Assembly (NCBI RefSeq): GCF_024170285.1
Contig: NZ_JALJXV010000007.1
Location: 270,946-334,945 of the forward strand
Reading direction: 5' to 3'
Length of the DNA stretch: 64,000 nt
Origin: Natronocella acetinitrilica
GTDB taxonomy: Bacteria > Pseudomonadota > Gammaproteobacteria > Nitrococcales > Aquisalimonadaceae
Shown here piece after piece: positions 25,807 to 33,694 of the stretch. The notes under the pieces were generated by a model. The model was not told where the DNA came from, made no database searches, and was given only the letters and a program-made list of their open reading frames with translations. The position numbers were made by a program, and so were the translations under genes. Position 1 is the stretch's first letter, and the number at the start of each line of letters is the position of its first letter.

Positions 25807-26289
25807 TTAACGCACCGGATTGATTTCAGAGATATTCAAGGTCGCCTCGGCACCCATGGCATCAACATCCCAGGTGCCCACCCAGATATGGTAACTACCA
25901 GGTAATGGATTATGGAATACGACCATGGGGTCGACACCCATGAAATCATCGTTGCAGTACCATCGGCCGTCGGGCCCGTAGATGACCAGGGAGGTATCCG
26001 CTTCGCTACGCACATAGATGAACAGCGACATGCTTCCCGGCTCGAAATTGAGATCCACGTCGGGACGCGCCATGTCGACGTAGCCGGCACAGTCCGGCGC
26101 GAGACGGCTATCCACCTCGTCGGTACCGCCGGCGCGGACAATGACCTCATGGGGATCCGGAGAGAACCCGGCCTCCAGGTCAATGGAGCCGAAGTGGGGC
26201 TCGGATTGCCAGTCAGAATCGCCGGTGACCGCCGACGTCGGGATTACAAACAGGCCCAGGAGCATGAGGGCCGGAAACATGCCTCGCAT
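25807..26289 (-). CDS. exported PPC-like beta protein, unknown function
   Basis: Secreted protein of 160 residues. ATG 26289 is preceded by AGGGAG and starts a signal peptide ending near TSAVTG. The mature part contains LVIYGPDGRWYCNDDFMG and PGSYHIWVGTWD, the same order of strands as the PPC-type domain of the lipoprotein at 12.7 kb, with two cysteines probably in a disulfide. No enzymatic residues are evident. The gene stands alone between the cyclase gene and the CsaA-like gene. Confidence 0.65.
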   Translation of the reverse strand: MRGMFPALMLLGLFVIPTSAVTGDSDWQSEPHFGSIDLEAGFSPDPHEVIVRAGGTDEVDSRLAPDCAGYVDMARPDVDLNFEPGSMSLFIYVRSEADTSLVIYGPDGRWYCNDDFMGVDPMVVFHNPLPGSYHIWVGTWDVDAMGAEATLNISEINPVR

Positions 26290-26390
26290 GTGAACGATCT
26301 CCCTGTCAATTGAGCTGCCAGCATACCGGGTGACACCTGAACCCTCCATGTTGCCCGTCACAACCCAGCGCTACAGGCAACAATACTGTT

Positions 26391-26729
26391 TCATAGCAAT
26401 CGCGTGCCGTTGAGCACGGGCTTGTCGGGAACACAGAGCGCCACAGCGCCATCGGCGTTGTGAAAGCCCGTCACCAGGCACTCCGACATGAGTGGACCGA
26501 TCTGCTTGGCCGGGAAGTTCACGACACCGACAACCTGTCGACCAACAAGGCCCTCCGGTTCATACAGTTCCGTGATCTGGGCGCTGGACTTGCGAATCCC
26601 GATCTCGGGCCCGAAATCCACCTTCAGTATGTAGGCAGGCTTGCGTGCTTCGGGAAACGCCTCGGCGGACAGCACGGTCCCCACCCGCAGTTCCACCCGC
26701 AGAAAGTCGTCGAACGAGATGTCTTGCAT
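26391..26729 (-). CDS. CsaA-like tRNA-binding domain protein
   Basis: Free-standing OB-fold tRNA-binding domain of 112 residues, like Bacillus CsaA and the C-terminal domain of bacterial MetRS. Key segments: FLRVELRVGTVLSAEAFPEARKPAYIL, FGPEIGIRKSSAQIT and GRQVVGVVNFPAKQIGPLMSE. ATG 26729 was chosen because the domain starts there; the frame runs to 26750. In other species CsaA acts as an export chaperone or tRNA-binding factor; the exact role here is open. Confidence 0.9.
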   Translation of the reverse strand: MQDISFDDFLRVELRVGTVLSAEAFPEARKPAYILKVDFGPEIGIRKSSAQITELYEPEGLVGRQVVGVVNFPAKQIGPLMSECLVTGFHNADGAVALCVPDKPVLNGTRLL

Positions 26730-26896
26730 GGTTGCCCCTTTTCTTCGCATCCCGAAATTGTCGCAGAAACAGGGCCTTCGTGCCTTTCGTCGTTTCCTTG
26801 CGACAACGCCGCCACGATAGCCCCGGAACCGTTACCGCCCTTGCTGCGTTATCCCTCATGTGACCCATGCTCGATCCACAACAGGAGACTCAAGGC

Positions 26897-27925
26897 ATGC
26901 ATTGGCAGCAGACATATTCGGGTTTCAAGTTAGCGGCGGCCCTCGCCGCGGCGGCGGCACTGGCGGGTTGTAACCTGGGCAGCAGCGACAGCAGCGGTTC
27001 CAGCGGCTCTGGCACCGGCACGGCATCCTTCGCCGTCACGGATGCGCCGGTGGACGGCGTCACCAACGTCTTCGTGACCTTCGATGCCATTGAACTCAAG
27101 CCCGCGAATGGCAGTTCCATTCGTATCGATCTTGATGAGCCAGTGCGGGAAGACCTGCTGGCCCTGCAGGGCGAGAACTCGGCCGTGCTGATCAACGACG
27201 TCGAGTTGCCCGCCGGGCAGTACAACTGGATTCGGCTATTCGTGGTGAGTGACGGGCTGGATGATGCCGACGTCGAGCCATCGGCCGTTGTTGAACTGGA
27301 CGGCGGCGAGTACGAGTTGTTCGTGCCGGGCAACCAGCCGCCCTCCCGAAACCCGAACCAGCGCTTCGTCCAGCTCTCCAGCCCCTTTGTGGTGCCGGTG
27401 GACGATCACGCCAACTTCACCATCGACGTGGATCTTCGCAAGGCGCTGGTGAGGAAGGATATTCCGCCGTACCCGAGACCTTTCTACATGCTGCGGCCGT
27501 CCCTGCGCATCGTTGACAACCAGAAGGTCGGCACCATCTACGGTGAAGTGGCCGAGAGCCTGTTCGCCGACGAATCCTGCAACGTCGACACCGATGGCAG
27601 CGGCAGCGCGGTCTATGTCTACCGTGGTTTCGATGCCAGCCTTGGCGATGTCTTCCTGGAGGAAGGTGAGGTTGTCGAGCGTGACGAGGTGGACCACCCC
27701 GTGACCACCGCCAACGTCCGCCACAAGCCAGACGACGAGGGCATGGAAAGCTACCGCTACCGCTACACCATCGGCTTCCTCACCGCCGGTGACTACACGG
27801 TGGCCTTTACCTGCCAGGCCCGGGACGACGACCCGGAAGAAGACGACGACATCGTATTCCTGGAGCAGCACAACGTGACCGTGGAAGCAGGTGACCGGGT
27901 GCGGCAGGATTTCGGAGTTGAATAA
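26897..27925 (+). CDS. DUF4382 domain lipoprotein
   Basis: Predicted outer-membrane or surface lipoprotein of 342 residues. ATG 26897 has AGGAG at spacing 9. The signal ends in the lipobox ALAGC (Cys near residue 26), followed by a Ser/Gly linker (SSDSSGSSGSGTG). Residues about 45-190 are the DUF4382 domain (TASFAVTDAPVDGVTNVFVTF, VELPAGQYNWIRL). The C-terminal 150 residues are acidic and beta-rich, resembling a carboxypeptidase-regulatory-like domain. Function unknown. It is convergent with the TPR/barrel gene of the ECF operon. Confidence 0.82.
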   Translation: MHWQQTYSGFKLAAALAAAAALAGCNLGSSDSSGSSGSGTGTASFAVTDAPVDGVTNVFVTFDAIELKPANGSSIRIDLDEPVREDLLALQGENSAVLINDVELPAGQYNWIRLFVVSDGLDDADVEPSAVVELDGGEYELFVPGNQPPSRNPNQRFVQLSSPFVVPVDDHANFTIDVDLRKALVRKDIPPYPRPFYMLRPSLRIVDNQKVGTIYGEVAESLFADESCNVDTDGSGSAVYVYRGFDASLGDVFLEEGEVVERDEVDHPVTTANVRHKPDDEGMESYRYRYTIGFLTAGDYTVAFTCQARDDDPEEDDDIVFLEQHNVTVEAGDRVRQDFGVE

Positions 27926-27949
27926 GCCCCTTTCCAGACCATAGCTGAC

Positions 27950-27974
27950 GGGCACAGGGACGTGCTCTTTTCTC
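27950..27974 (+). terminator. probable intrinsic terminator of the DUF4382 gene
   Basis: GGGCAC (27950-27955), loop AGGGAC, GTGCTC (27962-27967), then TTTTCT. Six-pair stem with one G-U pair followed by a short T run, 25 nt after the stop codon. It reaches the last bases of the convergent gene. Confidence 0.5.
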
Positions 27975-29331
27975 AGAAGCTCCGGTCCACGCCCAGCGTC
28001 AACTCGCTGCGTACGTAATCGAAGTCATCCACGCTGGACCGGTTGCCGGTCCAGCGTGCCTGCAGGTAGCCGGTCCACGCCTCGGCCAGGCGGACGTTCA
28101 GCCCGCTTGCCAGCATCAATCGTTGATCGACCCGACGCTCGGCTGCGCCATCAACGCCACGATCCCGCTCCCGGTACCGGCTGTACCGGTAGCCAGCCTG
28201 CAGATCCAGCCAGACGCGGTCAGCGAGATCGCGCTCCAGGGCAATGGCCACGCCATGGCGCAGCGGTGACCTGGATTCAAAGGCGTCATCGGACAGTTTC
28301 AGGCCATCGCGGTCTTCCACCACCAGGTCATAGCGCAGCCGCAACCGCCAGTCATCGAAACCGCCCCGCAGGCCGATACGCAGCATGTGGCGGCTGCCAT
28401 CCAGTTGCCGGTAGTCACTGCCGCCGCGCAATCGGGCGGTCTCGGCGCGGCCAAACGCGGACCAGTCCACGTCCAGCCTGCGCTCCACATCCAGGCCCAG
28501 GGCGCCGCCGGTTTCAACCGTATCGCCGCCAAAGCGCACCACGCTGCCTCGCAAACCTGGGCGCAAGGTCCAGGCATCCGCCTGCAGGCGCCAGCTCAGG
28601 CCGGCATCGGCGTACTGCAGGGCGGCATCACGCTCGTCCGGATAGTGTCGAAGGTTGACCAGCACATCGCCGCGAATGTCGGGGCCATCGGTCCCGCTCA
28701 ACCGCGCCTCGGCCCAGAGCAGACCGTCGACATAGGCTGCGCCGTCATCGCCTCCGCGGTTGTCGGCATCCAGCAGGGGATTGCTGTCATAGCCGATGGC
28801 CGCTCCCAGCAGACCGCGCCAGGGTGACGCCGCGGGCGCTGGTTGCAGGGCATCCACACGGGCCCGGGCCAGTGCCCTGATCTCACTGGTGCGCGCCTGC
28901 TCCGCCGCCGCGACGTAGTGCTGCAGCGCCCGCTCCTGCTCGCCCCGGGCTTCGGCGAGTCGACCAAGGTTATACAGGGCGGGCCCTCGCAGGGCATCGG
29001 CGACGGCGGCGCTGGCAAAAGCAGATTCGGCGGCAGGAAGATCACCGAGGCGGTAGAGCACCACGCCCAGGTTGTAATGCAGTTGTGGGGTGTCCAGACC
29101 CAGGGCTTGGGCGCTGCGAAAGGCGGACAGCGCCGATTCCAGATCGCTTTCACGGGTTTCCGCCAGACCTTGCCGGAAATAGTCTTCGGCGGTCTCGGCG
29201 GCGACCGTCAGGCTGGGATTGAACAGCAGGCAGAACGCGACAAGACAAAGCTGGAGGCGGAGCCGCCTAGTCGCGGCCGGGGGGGCCGGACGGCGGTCCG
29301 GAGGGTCGATCCTGGTCGGTGGCCGGGCCAC
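27973..29331 (-). CDS. TPR plus outer-membrane beta-barrel protein
   Basis: Exported protein of about 452 residues. After a signal peptide (LQLCLVAFCLLFNPSLTVAAE) come about three TPR repeats (AEDYFRQGLAETRESDLESA, LHYNLGVVLYRLGDLPAAE, ALYNLGRLAEARGEQERAL), then a 280-residue region of alternating strands rich in Arg, Tyr and Asp that ends in LTLGVDRSF, a terminal Phe as in BAM-inserted barrels. The layout resembles Slam-like surface export proteins, but I cannot assign it firmly. There is no ATG before the signal peptide; GTG 29331 is the most plausible start and lies 65 nt inside the upstream gene. Last gene of the ECF sigma operon. Confidence 0.68.
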   Translation of the reverse strand: MARPPTRIDPPDRRPAPPAATRRLRLQLCLVAFCLLFNPSLTVAAETAEDYFRQGLAETRESDLESALSAFRSAQALGLDTPQLHYNLGVVLYRLGDLPAAESAFASAAVADALRGPALYNLGRLAEARGEQERALQHYVAAAEQARTSEIRALARARVDALQPAPAASPWRGLLGAAIGYDSNPLLDADNRGGDDGAAYVDGLLWAEARLSGTDGPDIRGDVLVNLRHYPDERDAALQYADAGLSWRLQADAWTLRPGLRGSVVRFGGDTVETGGALGLDVERRLDVDWSAFGRAETARLRGGSDYRQLDGSRHMLRIGLRGGFDDWRLRLRYDLVVEDRDGLKLSDDAFESRSPLRHGVAIALERDLADRVWLDLQAGYRYSRYRERDRGVDGAAERRVDQRLMLASGLNVRLAEAWTGYLQARWTGNRSSVDDFDYVRSELTLGVDRSF

Positions 29332-29656
29332 GGGCCCCTTCCCTGGCCTCCTGACCCCGCTGCCGGGCATCCTGGCCCCGCTGGCGGGCCTCGTCGGCGC
29401 GTTCCTGTCCGAATGCGCGGCCGCGTTCCCTGGCATCATCGGCGATGCGGGTGCCACGCTCGCCACGCTCGCCACGCTCACTGGCAGCGTCGGGCAAGTC
29501 CCGGGGAAGGATGAGTTCACGGACAATCCGTTCCTCGGTCGCATCCTCCCCGATAACCTCCATGGTGACATCAAGATCGTCGGCCACGGCCTTGCCCGAC
29601 AGTGCGAGCAGGCACAAGACCAACAGCATAGAGGGAAGCATACGACGTCGAATCAC
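29267..29656 (-). CDS. small exported Arg/Gly/Glu-rich protein, unknown
   Basis: Predicted secreted protein of 129 residues: signal peptide ending ALSGKAVADD, a short folded-looking part (VTMEVIGEDATEERIVRELILPRD), then a low-complexity charged tail made of RGQDARQRGQEAREG-like units and a Pro/Gly end (PSGPPSGPPGRD). GTG 29656 has GGGAG at spacing 6 and leads straight into the signal peptide; an ATG at 29680 is an alternative and would overlap the anti-sigma gene by 8 nt. I recognise no family. Its position between anti-sigma and barrel genes suggests an envelope role controlled by the same sigma factor. Confidence 0.6.
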   Translation of the reverse strand: MIRRRMLPSMLLVLCLLALSGKAVADDLDVTMEVIGEDATEERIVRELILPRDLPDAASERGERGERGTRIADDARERGRAFGQERADEARQRGQDARQRGQEAREGARGPATDQDRPSGPPSGPPGRD

Positions 29657-29672
29657 AAAACACTCCCGTTGT

Positions 29673-30284
29673 TCATTCATGGCCGGTCACCTTCTCAATC
29701 GGCACGCGCAGGTTGCGGCTGCGACCCTCATGACTCAGTGTCGCCACCAACTCGCCCTGGGCATCGCCCATCACCACCAGCGGGACTCGCAGTTTGTTCG
29801 GCCCGGCGAGAAGGTCATCCGTCCACTCCAGCGTACGCCGCCCGGGGTGACCATCCACCTCAACCTGTGGCGGTAACTCGAGACGAATGGACACGTCCCG
29901 GAGGTCGCGCTCCGACTGCAAGGACAGGGTGACGGTTTCTGCTCGCCAGTCACCGCCGTACACCAGCGCCGGTGGCTCGCTTTCCGTGCCGATCCAGGGC
30001 TGAGTAACACCAAGCACCAGGGCGACACCCAACACCAGGGACGCGGCAACAGCCACTGCCGGCAAGAGTGTCCGGCGACGGTGCGTCAGCAGCCGCTGCG
30101 GCAGATCCACCGGCATCTGCGGGCAGTCATCATCCTGAAGAACGCGCTGAACACGCTCGACATCCGCGAGAAAAGCCCGACAGGCGGCGCACCCCCCCAG
30201 GTGATCCTTTACTTCAGCCGCCTGCCGGAAAACGCTGAAGCGCTGCCGTACGGCCAGCACCTCTTGTACATCATGGCATTTCAT
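29673..30284 (-). CDS. anti-sigma factor with zinc-finger (zf-HC2) domain
   Basis: Membrane-anchored ECF anti-sigma factor of 203 residues. The N-terminal cytoplasmic domain has the HxxxCxxC motif HLGGCAAC near residues 28-35 and a preceding Cys/His, as in ZAS-type anti-sigma factors; a single transmembrane helix (about residues 73-92, AVAVAASLVLGVALVLGV) is followed by a periplasmic beta domain of about 105 residues. ATG 30284 has AGGAGG at spacing 7 and overlaps the sigma gene by 14 nt. Expected to hold the sigma factor inactive until an envelope signal is received. Confidence 0.85.
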   Translation of the reverse strand: MKCHDVQEVLAVRQRFSVFRQAAEVKDHLGGCAACRAFLADVERVQRVLQDDDCPQMPVDLPQRLLTHRRRTLLPAVAVAASLVLGVALVLGVTQPWIGTESEPPALVYGGDWRAETVTLSLQSERDLRDVSIRLELPPQVEVDGHPGRRTLEWTDDLLAGPNKLRVPLVVMGDAQGELVATLSHEGRSRNLRVPIEKVTGHE

Positions 30285-30858
30285 GTTCATGCCTCCTGTC
30301 CTCAGATAACGCGACAGAGGACGAAACGGTTCCATCGGCAAACATTGCGCGGAGACTCTGCCTGGCGCGATGCAAGCGGGACTTGGCCGTGCCCACCGGC
30401 GTGCCCACCGCTTCGGCGACCTCCTCCAGGGTGTACCCGGCGGCATCATGCAGGAGGATCACCAGTTGATGATGTTCCGGCAGCCGCATCACGGCGCGCA
30501 TCAAGCCGGCGGCTTCCACCGCGTCCAGCACCGTCGCGTCCGATATCGCCGGCTGCCGATCCTCGGAGTCATCGTCCAGGGACTGGGCATCGCGCAGCAC
30601 ACCCTGGCGGCGCCAGCGATCCACCCAGGCGTTATGGACGACCCGCGCAAGCCAGGCACCGGGGGACTCCATGGTCAGCAGCTGCTCGCGCCTGGTGTAG
30701 GCCCGGGTCAACGCCTCCTGGACCAGATCTTCGGCATCCGCCGCCGAGCGGGTCAGCCGCCATGCCAGGTTGTACAGACGCGGGACGTGCGGGCGCACGC
30801 ACTGCTCGAATGCAGCGCCCGCCCGCAGCCGTCTCCACAGCTGAACGACCTGACTCAT
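30271..30858 (-). CDS. ECF-type RNA polymerase sigma factor
   Basis: Extracytoplasmic-function sigma factor of 195 residues. Region 2: PRLYNLAWRLTRSAADAEDLVQEALTRAY; region 4: LPEHHQLVILLHDAAGYTLEEVAEAVGTPVGTAKSRLHRAR, both complete. ATG 30858 begins the conserved protein; the open frame back to 31038 is not supported. There is no Shine-Dalgarno before this ATG, and an ECF-like promoter ends a few bases upstream, so the message may be leaderless. Followed by its anti-sigma gene in overlap. Confidence 0.9.
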   Translation of the reverse strand: MSQVVQLWRRLRAGAAFEQCVRPHVPRLYNLAWRLTRSAADAEDLVQEALTRAYTRREQLLTMESPGAWLARVVHNAWVDRWRRQGVLRDAQSLDDDSEDRQPAISDATVLDAVEAAGLMRAVMRLPEHHQLVILLHDAAGYTLEEVAEAVGTPVGTAKSRLHRARQSLRAMFADGTVSSSVALSEDRRHEHEMP

Positions 30859-30867
30859 GACTGGTAT

Positions 30868-30893
30868 AACGCAACTGGCACGGAAAGGGTTCC
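30868..30893 (-). promoter_or_regulatory. predicted ECF sigma promoter upstream of the sigma gene
   Basis: On the minus strand GGAACC (30893-30888), a 16-nt spacer and CGTT (30871-30868) match the general ECF promoter pattern GGAAC-N16/17-CGTT. It lies 10 nt before the sigma start codon, which implies autoregulation and a transcription start at or next to the ATG. Confidence 0.55.
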
Positions 30894-30923
30894 CTTCGTC
30901 GTTCGCCTGTGTAGGCTGATGCC

Positions 30924-33404
30924 ATGCTCCCGATTCACGCCATTCTCCCGCGCTTGCTGCATGTTCTGGAAGCGTCGTCGACTGCGGTTCTGCAGGCACC
31001 ACCCGGCGCCGGCAAGACCACCGTCGTTCCGCTGGCACTCCTGGACGCGCCCTGGTGCGCCGGGCAACGGATTCTCATGCTTGAGCCCCGTCGTATTGCC
31101 GCCAGGGCGGCCGCCCGCCATATGGCGGCGCAGCTTGACGAGGACACCGGCAGAACCGTTGGCTACCGGACACGCTTCGATACCAGGGTGTCCGAAAGAA
31201 CGCGGATCGAGGTGGTCACCGAGGGCGTGCTGACGCGCATGCTCCAGCATGACCCGGAGTTCAACGGCTACGCGGCGATCCTGTTTGACGAGTTCCACGA
31301 GCGGACCCTGCAGGCCGACCTCGGCCTTGCCCTGGCCCTTGAATCGCAGCAGGTGCTTCGCCCCGATCTCCGGCTCCTGATCATGTCGGCCACGATCAAC
31401 GCCGAGCGGCTCGCGCCCTTGCTCGGAGACCCGCCGGTGGTGGTCTGCGAGGGCCGCGCCTACCCGGTTGCCGAACGCTATCTCCCCATCGGCAACAGGC
31501 CTTTGGTTGATGCCACCGTCAGAGCGATTCACCAGGCGCTGGCCGAGGAATCGGGATCGATCCTGGTCTTCCTGCCGGGCACAGGGGAAATTCGGCGCGT
31601 CATGGGTGCCCTGCAAGGGAGCCTGCCGCCTGAAGTTCGGCTGACGCCGCTGCACGGCCAGCTGGACCCCCACAGCCAGGATCAGGCGATTGCGGCTCCG
31701 CCAGCCGGCGTCCGCAAGGTTGTGCTGGCGACGGATATTGCCGAAACAAGCCTGACCATCGACGGCATCCGCGTGGTCGTCGATGCCGGCCTGCAACGAC
31801 GACCCCGTTTCGATGCCAATAGCGGCATGAGCCGCCTGGTCACGACATCGGTCTCCAGAGCCTCCGCGGATCAGCGCAAGGGGCGTGCCGGGAGACAGGA
31901 ACCCGGCACGGTCTACCGCCTCTGGGACCAGAGCAGCCATCAGCGCCTGCCGCCGGACTCGGCACCGGAAATCCAGAATGCCGACCTCGCAGCCCTGGTA
32001 CTGGAACTCGCCAAATGGGGCGTTCGCAGCCGCGATGGGTTGCGCTGGCTGGACGCACCCCCGGCCGCTCATTGGCAGCAGGCGCAGGACCTGTTGCGCT
32101 TGCTGGGCGCGGTGGAAGACGACGGCTCGATCACCCGACATGGCGAGGCCATGCACGAACTGCCGCTGCATCCCCGACTGGCCCACCTGCTGTTGCATGG
32201 CAGAAGCCTTGGTGCCCCAAGACTCACAGCGGAACTCGCCGCAGTGCTCAGTGAACGTGACATGCTGGGCCGCGGAGCTGGGGCGGATCTCGAGCACCGT
32301 GTCCGCGCGCTGCGCGAGGCCATTACCAAGGGCAAATCCCATGAACCGCGCTTCCAGCAGGTCCTGAGAGTCTATCGCGATCTGGCTGGTGCCGGGCACA
32401 AAAACCGGGATACCACACCGGTGGGTCTCGGCCGATTGCTTGCCCTGGCCTATCCCGACCGTATTGCCCGCCGGCGCCCCGGCGGGCAGGCCCGCTATCA
32501 ACTCAGCAATGGCCGTGGTGCAGTTCTGGCCGACGGCGACCCGCTGGGTCGGCAGGAATGGCTGGTCGCAGCAGACCTGGACGGCAGTGCCACGGAAGCC
32601 CGCATTTATCTTGCCGCGGTACTCGACGGTACCGATCTGGCAGACGTGCTGGCCGATGGGACCCGGACCAGCAGCGTCGTCGATTGGGATGAATCCCGTG
32701 GCATGGTGGTCTGCCGCAACCAGCAGCACCTCGGCAAGCTGCTGGTGGACGAGACAGTGGAAGCGGCGGCTGACCCCGAGGCGCTGCGGTCCGGACTGCT
32801 GGCCCGGATTCGCCAACAGGGGCTGGAAGCCCTGCCCTGGACTCCGCACGCGCAGCAAGTCCGGGCCCGGCTCGCGCTGATGCACCGGCTCTGGCCGGAA
32901 CAATGGCCATCCGTTGCCGATGCCGGCCTGCTGCAGGGTCTGGAGGAATGGCTGGGCCCGTACCTGATTTCCGCAACCCGTTGGGCGGATCTGCGCAGCA
33001 TCGATCTGGAACAGGCGCTCTACAGTCGTTTGCCCCATGGGCTGCAGGGGCAGCTGGCGCGGCTCGCGCCGGAGCGGCTCGGGGTTCCCGCCGGCAACAA
33101 GGTAACGCTGGACTACACCCAGGGCGACGCCCCGGTAATGGCAGTGAAGCTGCAGGCCCTGTTCGGCATGACCGAAACACCCCGTATCGCCGATGGACGC
33201 GTCGCCGTGGTCTGCCACCTGCTGTCACCGGCAGGCAGGCCGCTGGCGGTGACGGCGGATCTCGCAAGCTTCTGGCGGCAGGCCTACCCGGAGGTGCGCA
33301 AGGACATGCGCGGGCGTTATCCCAAGCACCCGTGGCCGGAAGATCCGCTCACCGCAGCAGCGACGCTTTCCACCAAGCGACGCCAGGGCAACCAAGACGA
33401 CTAG
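30924..33404 (+). CDS. hrpB: ATP-dependent helicase HrpB
   Basis: DEAH-family RNA helicase of 826 residues. Motifs in order: QAPPGAGKTT (Walker A), DEFHERTLQADLGLAL (motif II, DEFH), MSATIN (motif III), STDIAETSLTIDGI-like ATDIAETSLTI (motif V), and RKGRAGRQEPGTVYRLW (motif VI), followed by the HA2 and HrpB C-terminal domains. Length and ending match the family. Cellular role is poorly known. It is divergent from the ECF sigma gene and overlaps the convergent sbtB-like gene by 4 nt. Confidence 0.94.
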   Translation: MLPIHAILPRLLHVLEASSTAVLQAPPGAGKTTVVPLALLDAPWCAGQRILMLEPRRIAARAAARHMAAQLDEDTGRTVGYRTRFDTRVSERTRIEVVTEGVLTRMLQHDPEFNGYAAILFDEFHERTLQADLGLALALESQQVLRPDLRLLIMSATINAERLAPLLGDPPVVVCEGRAYPVAERYLPIGNRPLVDATVRAIHQALAEESGSILVFLPGTGEIRRVMGALQGSLPPEVRLTPLHGQLDPHSQDQAIAAPPAGVRKVVLATDIAETSLTIDGIRVVVDAGLQRRPRFDANSGMSRLVTTSVSRASADQRKGRAGRQEPGTVYRLWDQSSHQRLPPDSAPEIQNADLAALVLELAKWGVRSRDGLRWLDAPPAAHWQQAQDLLRLLGAVEDDGSITRHGEAMHELPLHPRLAHLLLHGRSLGAPRLTAELAAVLSERDMLGRGAGADLEHRVRALREAITKGKSHEPRFQQVLRVYRDLAGAGHKNRDTTPVGLGRLLALAYPDRIARRRPGGQARYQLSNGRGAVLADGDPLGRQEWLVAADLDGSATEARIYLAAVLDGTDLADVLADGTRTSSVVDWDESRGMVVCRNQQHLGKLLVDETVEAAADPEALRSGLLARIRQQGLEALPWTPHAQQVRARLALMHRLWPEQWPSVADAGLLQGLEEWLGPYLISATRWADLRSIDLEQALYSRLPHGLQGQLARLAPERLGVPAGNKVTLDYTQGDAPVMAVKLQALFGMTETPRIADGRVAVVCHLLSPAGRPLAVTADLASFWRQAYPEVRKDMRGRYPKHPWPEDPLTAAATLSTKRRQGNQDD

Positions 33405-33694
33405 AACTTGTCCGGCCGCAGGACTTCCACCTCCTGCAGGAAGAGCACCATGGCAAAGTCGGTGAAGTACCTGTCGTGGAGTACCCGGGAGATCGACCGG
33501 GCCACCGGTTCCTCGCAGATCACTTCCAGCCGTATGTTGCCGCCCTGCTCGAAATCCGCAGATCGCAGGCCCCGCTTGCCCTCGCCCCGGGCCTCGGTAA
33601 TCGTGTAACCCCTGGCTCCGGCATCGCGCACGCAGGCGACAAGCTGCCGCTCCAGGGCCTGCTCGGTGATCACAGTCAGCATCATGCGCTTCAT
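33401..33694 (-). CDS. PII-like protein associated with SbtA (SbtB type)
   Basis: Ferredoxin-like PII-family trimer subunit of 97 residues, located directly after sbtA (TGATG junction; a GTG three bases upstream is another possible start). The core LTVITEQALERQLVACVRDAGARGYTITEARGEGKRG and the C-terminal MVLFLQEVEVL match SbtB-like proteins, which bind adenyl nucleotides such as cAMP and AMP and modulate SbtA. The C-terminal CGPxGC redox loop of some cyanobacterial SbtB proteins is absent. Its pairing with SbtA is the main evidence for function. Confidence 0.85.
   Translation of the reverse strand: MKRMMLTVITEQALERQLVACVRDAGARGYTITEARGEGKRGLRSADFEQGGNIRLEVICEEPVARSISRVLHDRYFTDFAMVLFLQEVEVLRPDKF

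Noticed and set aside
30855..33218. 787-codon open frame antisense to hrpB
   Set aside because: Lies fully opposite a helicase gene with all motifs; no ribosome site and no domain. Long antisense frames are expected at high GC.
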